Shown here piece after piece: positions 14,161 through 22,405 of a stretch of DNA of 24,524 nt. The notes beneath the pieces are model-generated. The model had not been told where the DNA came from, made no database searches, and worked only from the letters and a program-made list of their open reading frames with translations. The DNA is taken from positions 1 through 24,524 of the IMG/VR virus record IMGVR_UViG_3300013126_001822, one strand, 5' to 3'. The number at the start of each line of letters is the position of its first letter. The first letter of the stretch is position 1. A program made the translations under genes and the position numbers. Origin of the DNA: a virus.

Positions 14161-14226
14161 ATGTGTATTCAACCTCAGTTTTCATTTATACTCAAAGACA
14201 GATTGTTGTCTTACTATCAGGTTTAA
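14161..14226 (+). CDS. Possible 21-residue leader peptide
   Basis: ATG 14161 sits six bases after AGGGAG, the best ribosome site of this region, but opens only 21 codons to TAA 14224-14226. The downstream ATG 14241 of the structural protein follows 14 bases later. It may be a leader that couples to that gene, or the ribosome site may serve the GTG at 14163, which is in the structural frame. Confidence 0.3.
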   Translation: MCIQPQFSFILKDRLLSYYQV

Positions 14227-14240
14227 GTCCGAGAAAATAT

Positions 14241-14948
14241 ATGCCAGTATATGCCAAACCATTAACTTTAAATAAAGGTGTTGATAACCAGATTCAATTT
14301 CAATTTTTGAATCAGGAACAAAAACCTGTAGATATTACAGGAAAAACAATTATTTGTAGAGTAATGAACAATCAAGGAACAAGTGTACTTGTTAAAAAAG
14401 CATTGACACTACAATTACCAGCAACTGGTATTGCTGCGCTAATATTAAACGCAGCAGAGATTGAAGATATTGATCCACAAAAGGGTTATTACTCACTTGA
14501 AATTCCAGTTGGTGAATTTGATTATCCTGTATTTGTTGACCAAAACGCAGGTGCTCGTGGTGATATGAACATTGTTAATAGCGTATTGCCAAGCTTTGTT
14601 CCAAGTGAAAATGTGACCATACCAACTGGTCAACCCTTCCCTAATTTAGATATTAATAATAGTATTGATAACGTATTACCCAATAGCACTACGTATTATA
14701 GTAGCATTATTAACACAAATGATAATCCTATACTTTCAATACAATTGTCATTAACTGAGTATAATGGGTATGTTGCTTTTGAGGGTACATGTAATCAGCA
14801 AGGTACAGAATGGTATCCTATCATTACCAGTGAAGAATATGCCAATAATACTGAAACACATGGATATACATTGAATGGTTATCACCCATATGTACGTGCC
14901 GTGTTTACAAGCAACACTGGTGCGGTGACAAATATATTAGCTAGATAA
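14241..14948 (+). CDS. Phage structural protein (baseplate/fibre-type), beta-rich
   Basis: 235 residues from ATG 14241; with GTG 14163 it would gain 26 residues of unlike composition. The N-terminus (MPVYAKPLTLNKGVDNQIQF) leads into a domain reading KPVDITGKTIICRVMN and KGYYSLEIPVGEFDYPVFVD, the pattern of phage proteins with a BppU-like or baseplate-associated N-terminal domain. Residues about 165-235 form a second beta domain with SIQLSLTEYNGYVAFEGTCN and YPIITSEEY. Late promoter upstream agrees with a virion role. Exact position in the particle cannot be told. Confidence 0.6.
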   Translation: MPVYAKPLTLNKGVDNQIQFQFLNQEQKPVDITGKTIICRVMNNQGTSVLVKKALTLQLPATGIAALILNAAEIEDIDPQKGYYSLEIPVGEFDYPVFVDQNAGARGDMNIVNSVLPSFVPSENVTIPTGQPFPNLDINNSIDNVLPNSTTYYSSIINTNDNPILSIQLSLTEYNGYVAFEGTCNQQGTEWYPIITSEEYANNTETHGYTLNGYHPYVRAVFTSNTGAVTNILAR

Positions 14949-14958
14949 TCCAACATTC

Positions 14959-14987
14959 TTGAATCTGTTTAACGATTATGCTATACT
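14959..14987 (+). promoter_or_regulatory. Sigma70-like promoter giving a predicted leaderless primase mRNA
   Basis: TTGAAT (14959-14964), 17-base spacer, TATACT (14982-14987), six bases, ATG 14994. Confidence 0.7.
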
Positions 14988-14993
14988 ATTAGT

Positions 14994-15968
14994 ATGATTG
15001 ATATCCTCACTATTATTCCTGGTAAGAAATCATTGACCAGTAGTGGTTGGTATAGCTTTAATGCTGTATGTTGCCTACATCGTGGGCATCGTGCTGATAC
15101 TAGAAAGCGTGGCGGTATCAAAATGGTTGACAATGGTTGGTCATTTCATTGTTTTAATTGCGGGTTCAAGGCTGGTTTCTTTTTAGGTAAAAGCTTAACA
15201 AAAAATACAAGAACATTATTAAGTTGGTGTGGAGTTGATGAAGCGCAGATAAATCGTTACAATGTAGAAAGCTTACAACAAAAGGATTTATTTGCTTATA
15301 GTAAAAAAGTCAAAGAAAAAAAGAAAATAAAGTTTACAGAAAAGCAATTACCTGATGGTGAATTGATTGACATTAATAATGTCCGTCATAAAATTTATAT
15401 TGATTATTTAACTAAACGTGGAATCAGATATGACAGTTATCCTTTCTTAGTAACTCCTGACGATATAGGTAGAAATAGTAAGCGTATCATTGTGCCGTTT
15501 ACGTATGAAAATAAAGTTGTAGGATGTACTAGTAGATTTTTAGATGATAGAGCGCCAAGATATATTAATGAGCAACAACCTGGTTATGTGTTTGGTTATG
15601 ACTTTATTAAACCAAAGCAACAGTTTGTTATATTATGTGAAGGGATATTTGATGCACTAAGTATTGATGCCTGCGCATTAACTCACAATAATATAAGCAA
15701 CGAACAGGCACAAATACTAAGTCAGACAAACAAAAGAATAATTTTTGTTCCTGACATGGATATTACAGGCCTAAAGACTTGCGATAGGGCAATAGAATTA
15801 GGTTATGATGTAAGCATACCTAAATGGGATAATGATGTAAAAGATATAAATGATGCCGTTGTAAGGTATGGTAAGTTGCCTACATTGTTAAGTATTATCC
15901 AACATGCTACAACCAGTAAAGTACATATTGAATTAAGGAGATTACATGTCAGAAAAAGGTTTAAGTAG
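14994..15968 (+). CDS. DNA primase, gp61-like
   Basis: 324 residues. It makes RNA primers for lagging-strand synthesis and works with the gp41 helicase encoded next. The zinc-binding N-terminus shows C27, H29 or H32, C53 and C56 in CCLHRGH ... FHCFNCGF, a CHC2-type site. The TOPRIM catalytic core shows E216 in ILCEGIFDALS and the DxD pair D254/D256 in VPDMDITGLK. GRNSKRIIVPF and GCTSRF lie between them, as in other primases. No Shine-Dalgarno; the ATG coincides with the predicted transcription start. The 3' end overlaps the helicase gene by 23 bases. Size agrees with T4 gp61 (about 340). Confidence 0.92.
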   Translation: MIDILTIIPGKKSLTSSGWYSFNAVCCLHRGHRADTRKRGGIKMVDNGWSFHCFNCGFKAGFFLGKSLTKNTRTLLSWCGVDEAQINRYNVESLQQKDLFAYSKKVKEKKKIKFTEKQLPDGELIDINNVRHKIYIDYLTKRGIRYDSYPFLVTPDDIGRNSKRIIVPFTYENKVVGCTSRFLDDRAPRYINEQQPGYVFGYDFIKPKQQFVILCEGIFDALSIDACALTHNNISNEQAQILSQTNKRIIFVPDMDITGLKTCDRAIELGYDVSIPKWDNDVKDINDAVVRYGKLPTLLSIIQHATTSKVHIELRRLHVRKRFK

Positions 15969-17379
15969 AGAATTTAGTGTTGATAAGCAGTTAATGTTTT
16001 TGCGTATGATGATTACAAACGCAGAGTTGTTTACACGTGTTTCAAATATTATTAATGTTGAGAATTTTGATAAGAGTTTGCGTCCTACCATCAAGTTTTT
16101 AATTGATCATTCCAGTAAGTATAACTTACTTCCTGATACATTACAGATTAAAGCAGAGACAGGACTTGAGGTTGATGTTGTTGATGGGTTTAAAGAAAAT
16201 CAAACTGATTACTTTTTAGATGAGTTTGAATCATTTACAAAACGTCAAGAAATTGAAAGAGCATTATTTAAAGCAGTCACATTACATGACAAAGGCGATT
16301 ATAACTTAATACTTAAAACGTTAAAAGATGCTATTGAGATTGGGTTACAAAAGAACATGGGTACAGATTATTTTGCTGACCCTAGGGCTCGTCTTATGCA
16401 ACTTAAAAGCAATAATGGACAAAACAGTACAGGATGGCCCGGAATGGATCAAAAGCTTTATGGAGGATTCAACAGGGGCGAATTACAAATCTTCGCGGGT
16501 GCGTCGGGGGCGGGGAAAAGTCTCTTTTTACAAAACTTAGCAGTAAATTGGCTACAAGCTGGATTAAGTGGTATCTATATTACACTAGAACTTAGTGAAG
16601 AACTTTGTGCTATGCGTATTGATGGTATGATGACTGATACCAGCACACGTGAAATCTTTAAAGATATTGATACAGTTGAAATGAAACTTAAAATGTTTCA
16701 TAAGAAAGTTGGTAGCAATTTCCGTATCAAATACATGCCAGCACAAAGTAATGTCAATGATATTCGTGCTTATTGTAAAGAATTACAAATACAGACTGGT
16801 ATGAAGCTTGATTTTATTTGTTTAGACTATTTGGATCTATTGATGCCAGTCAGTGCCAAAGTTAGTCCAAGTGATTTGTTTATTAAAGACAAGTATGTTA
16901 GTGAAGAATTACGTAATTTGTCAAAAGAAATGAATGTATTATTTGTCACAGCAAGTCAATTGAATCGTACAGCAGTGGATGAAATTGAGTTTGATCATAG
17001 TCATATCAGTGGTGGCATTAGTAAAATTAACACAGCAGATAACGTGTTTGGTATTTTTACAAGTCGTAGTATGCGTGAACGTGGACTATATCAACTTCAG
17101 TTAATGAAAACACGTAGTAGCAGTGGTGTAGGACAAAAGATTGAGCTAGATTTTAATGTAGAAACATTACGTATTACTGATAGTAGTGATTATGCTGATA
17201 GACAACAGGTTAATACAGGGACTGAGTTATTGAATAAAATTCGTAGTAATTTAACTCCGCAGACTACAAATGACAAAGTACATGAAGCTATTGAACCTAG
17301 CACAAGTATGGGATTAGGTGATGCTCAGGGTAATAAGTTAAAGTCCATTCTAAAATCTTTACAGTCACAAAAGCAATAA
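15946..17379 (+). CDS. Replicative DNA helicase, gp41/DnaB-like
   Basis: 477 residues; AAGGAG at 15935-15940 precedes the ATG. It is the hexameric 5'-3' helicase that opens the fork and stimulates primase. The N-terminal domain (about 1-150) is followed by the RecA-like core: TGWPGMDQKLYGGFNRGEL, Walker A GASGAGKS (185-192), IYITLELSEE, Walker B-like LDFICLDYLDLL, and ASQLNRTA (motif H3-like), with a later LMKTRSSS loop. The DNA coding for the Walker A region is strikingly G-rich (GCG, TCG, GGG codons) in a gene otherwise using AT-rich codons. The C-terminal 60 residues are polar and probably flexible. Confidence 0.93.
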   Translation: MSEKGLSREFSVDKQLMFLRMMITNAELFTRVSNIINVENFDKSLRPTIKFLIDHSSKYNLLPDTLQIKAETGLEVDVVDGFKENQTDYFLDEFESFTKRQEIERALFKAVTLHDKGDYNLILKTLKDAIEIGLQKNMGTDYFADPRARLMQLKSNNGQNSTGWPGMDQKLYGGFNRGELQIFAGASGAGKSLFLQNLAVNWLQAGLSGIYITLELSEELCAMRIDGMMTDTSTREIFKDIDTVEMKLKMFHKKVGSNFRIKYMPAQSNVNDIRAYCKELQIQTGMKLDFICLDYLDLLMPVSAKVSPSDLFIKDKYVSEELRNLSKEMNVLFVTASQLNRTAVDEIEFDHSHISGGISKINTADNVFGIFTSRSMRERGLYQLQLMKTRSSSGVGQKIELDFNVETLRITDSSDYADRQQVNTGTELLNKIRSNLTPQTTNDKVHEAIEPSTSMGLGDAQGNKLKSILKSLQSQKQ

Positions 17380-17383
17380 TAGC

Positions 17384-17390
17384 ATAAATA
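17384..17390 (+). promoter_or_regulatory. Late promoter box (ATAAATA)
   Basis: ATAAATA 18 bases before ATG 17409, with AGGAAGA at 17396-17402, so the ribosome site lies at or near the predicted mRNA 5' end. Confidence 0.6.
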
Positions 17391-17408
17391 TATGTAGGAA
17401 GACAGTTT

Positions 17409-17672
17409 ATGCAAAAGAAAACTCGCAGTTTGTTGGAAGAATTAGAAGAAATTGGTAATAATCGTGATGTAAAGCACTTAATTGAAAATCGTGCTACAAA
17501 CATTATAACCAGTGCTATTAATTTGTTAGAATTAATAAATCGTAATTATCCAAAAGATAAAGCAGAAATTCTTGAGCGTAGACTGTTGAGTGCTATAAAG
17601 AATAAAGATAAGAACAAATTTGCTAGATCGATAAGGAAAAAAGATGAAAATTCAGGAAATGAAACCAGTTAA
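17409..17672 (+). CDS. Small helical late protein
   Basis: 87 residues, highly charged, predicted helical (SLLEELEEIGNNRD; NIITSAINLLELINRN) with a basic C-terminus KNKFARSIRKK. The late box and strong Shine-Dalgarno place it among late genes, and it overlaps the following structural-like gene by 29 bases. A prohead-core or scaffold component would fit the size and charge, but no motif proves it. Confidence 0.7.
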   Translation: MQKKTRSLLEELEEIGNNRDVKHLIENRATNIITSAINLLELINRNYPKDKAEILERRLLSAIKNKDKNKFARSIRKKDENSGNETS

Positions 17673-18708
17673 TGAAGATTTAGCTGATACTATTGGTGAT
17701 TATGGTGCCAGTCGTGTTCGTCAATTAGGATCTAAAATTAAGGGTATGTTTGGTAAAGGTGATCCTTTTGCTGACATGACAGGCGAACAAAGACAGGTCA
17801 TGGATATGTTTATTCGTGATTTAGTAGGTGATGCTAGTGGTGCGTTGGCCCAAGCAATTGCTACAGGATTAGTTGTTCCAACTTCTCAAACTAGAACACC
17901 TAATAATACTCGTAAACCTGCTCCTACTCCTCAACCTACGCAAGTAACACAACCAACACCAACTCCTACAACTCCTACAGCTGGTACAACTGTTGATATA
18001 GATCAATTAAAACAAAGAAGTACTCAAGCAGCACAGGCAGCACAAACTGATAGACAAACTGCTGCACAACAAATAAAAGCAACTCAAGCCGCAAACGCCG
18101 AAAAAGCAAAGCAAGATGCAGCAATTAAAGCAGCAAAAGATGCTGCTATGGCTAAACCTGCATATCAAAGAGATGCTACTGATAAACTAGCAATCACAAA
18201 AGCACAAAGATTGGGTATTCGTGAGGCTAACAAAAATAATCAAAAATACTCTAGTAATACCTTTTCAAAGCTTAACAGAATATTTGAAGGTATTTTAAAT
18301 GTTAATGAAGCTATGAGTGTTGGACAATTTTTAAAGCAACGTTGGCTACCTGCTTATGCTAAAAAACAAGGCATAAACTATGATGATCAACAATACAATG
18401 ACAACCTAAATAGAATTATTAACAAAATAGATCAAGAATATATTACTAATAAAGGTAAAACTTCATTGCCAATGTTAGGGCAGTTAATGTATACTATTAG
18501 GCAAGCACAAACAGTTACACCGAATCCTCCACAAATTAAAACAAGAGTTGAACCTAGCATAGATCTACCAGTAACAACACCTATGCCAGCCCCACAAACA
18601 ATAGGTTCAGACATGGTAACTCAAATTGAAACAATGTTGAACAAATTAAAAACAACAGATGCAGTAGCATATAAAAATCTATTAGCAAAGCTGAAAGCAG
18701 CACAATGA
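17644..18708 (+). CDS. Low-complexity virion-associated protein
   Basis: 354 residues. Residues 1-75 include a Gly/Lys-rich helix (LGSKIKGMFGKGDPFADMTG). Residues about 80-115 are a Pro/Thr-rich linker (APTPQPTQVTQPTPTPTTP). Residues about 120-200 are Ala/Gln/Lys-rich, coiled-coil-like. A more globular domain follows with FEGILNVNEAMSVGQFLKQR, and the end is helical. This composition fits internal head or assembly proteins. It is preceded by AAGGAA and overlaps genes on both sides (ATGA with the next). Specific role unknown. Confidence 0.65.
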   Translation: MKIQEMKPVNEDLADTIGDYGASRVRQLGSKIKGMFGKGDPFADMTGEQRQVMDMFIRDLVGDASGALAQAIATGLVVPTSQTRTPNNTRKPAPTPQPTQVTQPTPTPTTPTAGTTVDIDQLKQRSTQAAQAAQTDRQTAAQQIKATQAANAEKAKQDAAIKAAKDAAMAKPAYQRDATDKLAITKAQRLGIREANKNNQKYSSNTFSKLNRIFEGILNVNEAMSVGQFLKQRWLPAYAKKQGINYDDQQYNDNLNRIINKIDQEYITNKGKTSLPMLGQLMYTIRQAQTVTPNPPQIKTRVEPSIDLPVTTPMPAPQTIGSDMVTQIETMLNKLKTTDAVAYKNLLAKLKAAQ

Positions 18709-19901
18709 ATTTAGTTGAAAGTTTAGCAACATTAAGAAATAAATTACAAAAAGTTTCACTAGTTGAAGCAAAGGGTCATATGGATCATCCAGAAGACCTT
18801 GTATTCTTACAGGGTACTACTGGAGTACAACGTGCTATACAAGCTATTTTAGACACAGTAAAAAATCCACAAAACATTTCTATTAAATGGGACGGGTATC
18901 CAGCATTAATATGGGGATATGGTCCTGATGGTAAATTTAGTGTGATGGATAAGCATATGTTTAACAAAGGAGTTAATAGCCCTGCTAGATACATACATAG
19001 CCCAGAAGCATTTGCGAAGTATGACCAAGAACGTGGAGTAAATCGTATTGGACTACATGAAATTTTATATAATATCTGGGATGATCTTAAAGCAGCAACA
19101 CCAAAAAAGCCTGGATATTATTGGGGTGATTTGTTATTTTCACAAAAACTACAACCACAACGTGATGGTTTATACCATTTTCAAGCCAATCCTGAAGGTA
19201 TAAAATATACTGTTGATCCTAGTAGTGAAGTGGGTAAGAAGTATTTTAATAATAAAAACGCTGGTATAGTTGTTCATCAAACCATACCAAGTGATGCTAA
19301 CTCTACAGATGATAGTAACCTATTAAATGGCACAACTGGTGGTTTACAACAAGGTAAATCTGTAGCTATATTACCAGCAAGTATGCCAGTCGTTCCGAAA
19401 TTAAAACTAGATAAAACTTTATTAAATCAAGCATTATCTAGTGAGCGAGAATATGGCAGTGACTTAGATGAGTTTTTTAGCAAGCCACCCCAAGCCATAG
19501 ACAGTTTTACAAATTTATTCACCAGTTATATTAACAAAAAAATTGTATCACGTAATTTAGGAAATTTAGTAGATGGTTTTTTTGAATACGTTAATGGTCG
19601 TCCTATGACTGATAGTATGCGTAAAAAGTTATTGGGGTATGATGACCCAAATACAAAACAGCATGTTCCTGGTTATTTAGACGGCAACCGTGATAAAATT
19701 GCTAAGATTTTTAAGATTTGGATCGATATCTATAATCTTAAAATGAACCTAGTCCCGCAACTTGATAGTGCTGCTGAAACAGCTCCAGTGCAAGGTTACT
19801 TAAAAGACGGAACAAGAACACAAGAGGGTTTTGTTAGTCAAGGACTAAAATTTGTTAATCGTATGGGGTTCTCCGCACAAAATCTAGCAGGCCGTGCCTA
19901 A
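18705..19901 (+). CDS. Nucleotidyltransferase/ligase-like protein with KWDG motif (DUF6267-like)
   Basis: 398 residues. ISIKWDGYPALIWGYGPDGK (K61 in KWDG) matches motif I of the covalent nucleotidyltransferase superfamily (RNA/DNA ligases and capping enzymes), where the lysine takes AMP or GMP. Further candidate motifs are FSVMDKHMF, YYWGDLLF (motif III/IIIa-like) and NAGIVVHQTI (motif IV-like). I recall DUF6267 as the phage family with this look. The C-terminal 150 residues are helical and Lys-rich and may be a substrate-binding domain. The location among head/virion genes, not replication genes, is unusual for a ligase. Substrate unknown; ligation of RNA, DNA or modification of protein are all open. 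Confidence 0.65.
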   Translation: MNLVESLATLRNKLQKVSLVEAKGHMDHPEDLVFLQGTTGVQRAIQAILDTVKNPQNISIKWDGYPALIWGYGPDGKFSVMDKHMFNKGVNSPARYIHSPEAFAKYDQERGVNRIGLHEILYNIWDDLKAATPKKPGYYWGDLLFSQKLQPQRDGLYHFQANPEGIKYTVDPSSEVGKKYFNNKNAGIVVHQTIPSDANSTDDSNLLNGTTGGLQQGKSVAILPASMPVVPKLKLDKTLLNQALSSEREYGSDLDEFFSKPPQAIDSFTNLFTSYINKKIVSRNLGNLVDGFFEYVNGRPMTDSMRKKLLGYDDPNTKQHVPGYLDGNRDKIAKIFKIWIDIYNLKMNLVPQLDSAAETAPVQGYLKDGTRTQEGFVSQGLKFVNRMGFSAQNLAGRA

Positions 19902-19923
19902 ACCCAACTTTTTTGCCATTTAG

Positions 19924-19931
19924 TATAAATA
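19924..19931 (+). promoter_or_regulatory. T4-type late promoter (TATAAATA)
   Basis: Exact consensus 42 bases before ATG 19974, in the 72-base gap after the ligase-like gene. Confidence 0.65.
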
Positions 19932-19973
19932 ATAGTATGAGCCTTGCGCTCAATTAACATAAGGAAATTTAAA

Positions 19974-20363
19974 ATGGCACAATTCACAAGAACCAATGGT
20001 GACTTTAAACCAGTAATGAACTATGACACACCAGCGTATACAAACACTGGCGTCAATACAATCACAAGTGCTGCTACAGTTCAGCCAATGGGTCCAAAGC
20101 TTGCTTTTGGAACAGTAACATTTACAGGTATTGCTACACCAACAGGGGCAGATTTAGCAATCTCAGTTCAAACTATTGAGCAATTAGCTACAATGATGAT
20201 CTATGAATTCACAGAAGTAGGTGCAAACACAGATACACTAGCACTTGGTCTATATCCAGTTGAAGCATGGGATTTCACAAACGGTGGAAACTTAGATGCT
20301 GCATTGACAGCAGCATTAGGTTACGCAGTTACAACAGCAGCAACAGCAACATTCACAAACTAA
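19974..20363 (+). CDS. Small structural protein, likely abundant virion component
   Basis: 129 residues. AAGGAA lies nine bases before the ATG; the in-frame TTG 19944 is rejected. Composition is Thr/Ala/Gly-rich with few charges and beta-strand segments (LAFGTVTFTGIATPTG; TMMIYEFTEVG), ending in a Thr/Ala run. It has its own late promoter and a strong terminator, an arrangement expected for a highly made capsid-decoration, tail-tube or fibre-tip protein. No family recognised, so the exact virion role is open. Confidence 0.7.
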   Translation: MAQFTRTNGDFKPVMNYDTPAYTNTGVNTITSAATVQPMGPKLAFGTVTFTGIATPTGADLAISVQTIEQLATMMIYEFTEVGANTDTLALGLYPVEAWDFTNGGNLDAALTAALGYAVTTAATATFTN

Positions 20364-20385
20364 TCTAATTAGTTTCGTAACAAGG

Positions 20386-20416
20386 CCCGAGATTTATATC
20401 TCGGGTTTTTTATTTT
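20386..20416 (+). terminator. Rho-independent terminator
   Basis: CCCGAGAT/ATCTCGGG 8-bp stem with a 4-base loop (20386-20405) followed by TTTTTTATTTT. Confidence 0.9.
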
Positions 20417-20427
20417 GTAAATACAGT

Positions 20428-20871
20428 ATGTCGCAAATTATTACATGCTATACGTTGTTTAACGTTGAAAAAACAGGAATAAGACAAAGGTCTAAAATTC
20501 CTGATAACGTTAAACAGGATGAATTTATCTATAAACGAAACACACAGGCTAATTTAGACACAATATTACAGATTATAAGTTTGCGTAGTCAACCTGAACT
20601 TATTAAAGACCCATACAAACTATACAAAAATATTAAAACAAGTGAATTTGGGTTTATGTATGAAATCAATGAAGAATCAACAAACGTATGGACTTTTAAT
20701 TTTGAAGTACAACATGCCAGTGTTTTTGATAATGGCGTAGACAAATTTGGTTACTTATATCAAGATTGTGACAGAATTCCAATGATAAAATGTAAGCATG
20801 AACACATTGATTTAAGTAATTTTTTAGATGTGAGTCCTGAATTGCGTAATATATATTTTGAAATAAGATGA
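20428..20871 (+). CDS. Conserved T4-like phage protein of unknown function
   Basis: 147 residues. It begins ITCYTLFNVEKTGIRQR and has NLDTILQIISLRSQPELI (about 47-64), a combination I recall in hypothetical proteins near head genes of aquatic T4-like phages. The second half has aromatic strands (TSEFGFMYEINEE; VWTFNFEVQHASVF). TAAATA lies just upstream, a weak late-like box. It starts 11 bases after the terminator and overlaps the next gene by ATGA. No catalytic motif. Confidence 0.7.
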   Translation: MSQIITCYTLFNVEKTGIRQRSKIPDNVKQDEFIYKRNTQANLDTILQIISLRSQPELIKDPYKLYKNIKTSEFGFMYEINEESTNVWTFNFEVQHASVFDNGVDKFGYLYQDCDRIPMIKCKHEHIDLSNFLDVSPELRNIYFEIR

Positions 20872-21332
20872 ATAAACAAGACGTAATTGATAATTTTATT
20901 ATAAAAGAACTAAGCAAAGAATTAAAAAATTGGTTTATTATCCAAGAAAATGTTGGGTATTTGCTTTTTAATCAATTTAAAATCATACAAAAAAACTCAC
21001 ATTATGAAGTTATACATTTAAATAATTCACTCGTAGAGAAGTTTTATAATTTAAAGAACGCTGTAACTTGGTGTATTTGTGAAAAGCTTAAAAAGTATGA
21101 TGATAGTGAAGCAATCAAAAACCTAGATAGAAAAATTGAGAATTATAAAACTAATGAATTAATACATAAAAGGTTGTATTATAAGGCTACTGAAAAAAAT
21201 CAACGAGAAATTTATTATATTAAATTTATTGAAGATGTAAAACAAAAAACATTAGCACAGAAAGAAATGGAAACTTACATAAATATAAGTAGATATTGGT
21301 TAAATAAGAAGCTTAATGAGTTAACTCAATAA
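20868..21332 (+). CDS. Hypothetical helical phage protein
   Basis: 154 residues with an N-terminal helix-strand region (DNFIIKELSKELKNWFIIQE) and a long charged helical C-terminal half from about residue 75. Starts by ATGA overlap with the previous gene. Very AT-rich codons. No domain recognised; coiled-coil assembly is possible. Confidence 0.65.
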   Translation: MNKQDVIDNFIIKELSKELKNWFIIQENVGYLLFNQFKIIQKNSHYEVIHLNNSLVEKFYNLKNAVTWCICEKLKKYDDSEAIKNLDRKIENYKTNELIHKRLYYKATEKNQREIYYIKFIEDVKQKTLAQKEMETYINISRYWLNKKLNELTQ

Positions 21333-21344
21333 TACAGTTTTGTG

Positions 21345-21351
21345 ATAAATA
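21345..21351 (+). promoter_or_regulatory. Late promoter box (ATAAATA)
   Basis: GATAAATATTTG, 23 bases before ATG 21375. Confidence 0.55.
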
Positions 21352-21374
21352 TTTGATCAGATTGGAAAATTATT

Positions 21375-22079
21375 ATGAACCTAAACGATTTTGACAGACG
21401 TAAACTTGCTAGTAAAGCACTAAGAGAGAATTTTGCTATGCAGTTTGACCCATCTAAACTAGACAAGATTAAGACACAAACCATGTTAACTAAGGTTCGT
21501 AAAAGTTTGGGCGAAGCAAAAACTAGCACAAATTTTTATGAAGCACAACAGTCAGAAAGTTATTTAAAACTTCTGTTCATGGAACAGGCACTTAAAGAAC
21601 ATTATAGTAAGTTGTTAAAACAAAAAACACGCATTGTGTTTGAGAACGAAGAAGTAGAAAAGTCTCAAGTTATTTTAGCAGCACAAGATATGGTTGATAG
21701 TGTTCAAAAAATGCTAGAAGATGTGGGTGAAATGCAAGTTAAAGAGTTACCTGCTCTTGTAAGTAGTATTGAAAGTGAAATGGATGCTAACAAAGCCCAA
21801 GAGTTCAATACTCAAGTTAGCCAGCAACTTGATACGTTAAGCGAAAGTTTGAAAGCTGGGTTTGATGGACTTAAAGCCGCGCTTAATCAATTAACAGGTG
21901 TTGGCGGTGGTGATGTAGCACAAGCATTCGACACAGGTGCTGAGTTAGGCGCAGAAGCTGGTGCTGAAGCAGGAATGGATGCAGGACTTGAAGCTGGTGC
22001 TGAGTTAGGTGCTGAAATGCCAAGTGCTGAACTGCCTGAACCTGCCCCAGTCGGTGGTGTAGGCAGAGCAAAAAGATAA
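21375..22079 (+). CDS. Scaffold/prohead-core-like protein with acidic Ala-Gly tail
   Basis: 234 residues. The N-terminus (MNLNDFDRRKLASKALRENF) is followed by STNFYEAQQSESYLKLLFME, then a long helical coiled-coil region (about 60-165), and a tail of GAE/GAD repeats (about 185-220) rich in Ala, Glu and Gly. Coiled coil plus acidic low-complexity tail is typical of internal head or scaffold proteins. The late box agrees. The repeated GAGCTTGGTGCTGAG-like units in the tail DNA are prone to slippage, so tail length may vary between relatives. Exact T4 counterpart is not clear. Confidence 0.65.
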   Translation: MNLNDFDRRKLASKALRENFAMQFDPSKLDKIKTQTMLTKVRKSLGEAKTSTNFYEAQQSESYLKLLFMEQALKEHYSKLLKQKTRIVFENEEVEKSQVILAAQDMVDSVQKMLEDVGEMQVKELPALVSSIESEMDANKAQEFNTQVSQQLDTLSESLKAGFDGLKAALNQLTGVGGGDVAQAFDTGAELGAEAGAEAGMDAGLEAGAELGAEMPSAELPEPAPVGGVGRAKR

Positions 22080-22405
22080 TGTTATTGTTCGAATTTGACG
22101 ATCCACAAGATAGCAATCTAGTGGTTGCGGTGGATCGTCTAGCCCACGACTTAGATAGTGGGAAAATCGTTGATGAATGGACAGTAGAACAGCTATTGAA
22201 TTATCTTGAAGAATATGATATCATATTGGATGTTAGTGACATATTAAAACTATATAAGAAACCTCCAATGAAAAAAGTAATTAGTAATATACAAGGCGAT
22301 AAAGTTGTTTGGCGTAGCGATAATATGCCAACTGATTCTGGCAATCCAACAGATAGCAACGAAAAAACAGTAAAACAAATGGCTGACCGTGCTAATAAGT
22401 TATGA
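22079..22405 (+). CDS. Conserved small phage protein
   Basis: 108 residues, coupled to the preceding gene by TAATG. It has an acidic helical N-terminal half (LVVAVDRLAHDLDSGKIVDE; WTVEQLLNYLEEYDIILD) followed by KPPMKKVISNIQGDKVVW and a polar tail ending VKQMADRANKL. I recall this order of segments in a conserved, uncharacterised protein of aquatic T4-like phages. Overlaps the Fe-S carrier gene by ATGA. Confidence 0.7.
   Translation: MLLFEFDDPQDSNLVVAVDRLAHDLDSGKIVDEWTVEQLLNYLEEYDIILDVSDILKLYKKPPMKKVISNIQGDKVVWRSDNMPTDSGNPTDSNEKTVKQMADRANKL

Noticed and set aside
16328-16540. 70-codon frame nested in the helicase, giving an Arg/Gly-rich end
   Set aside because: Product of the G-rich patch in another frame; no start context.
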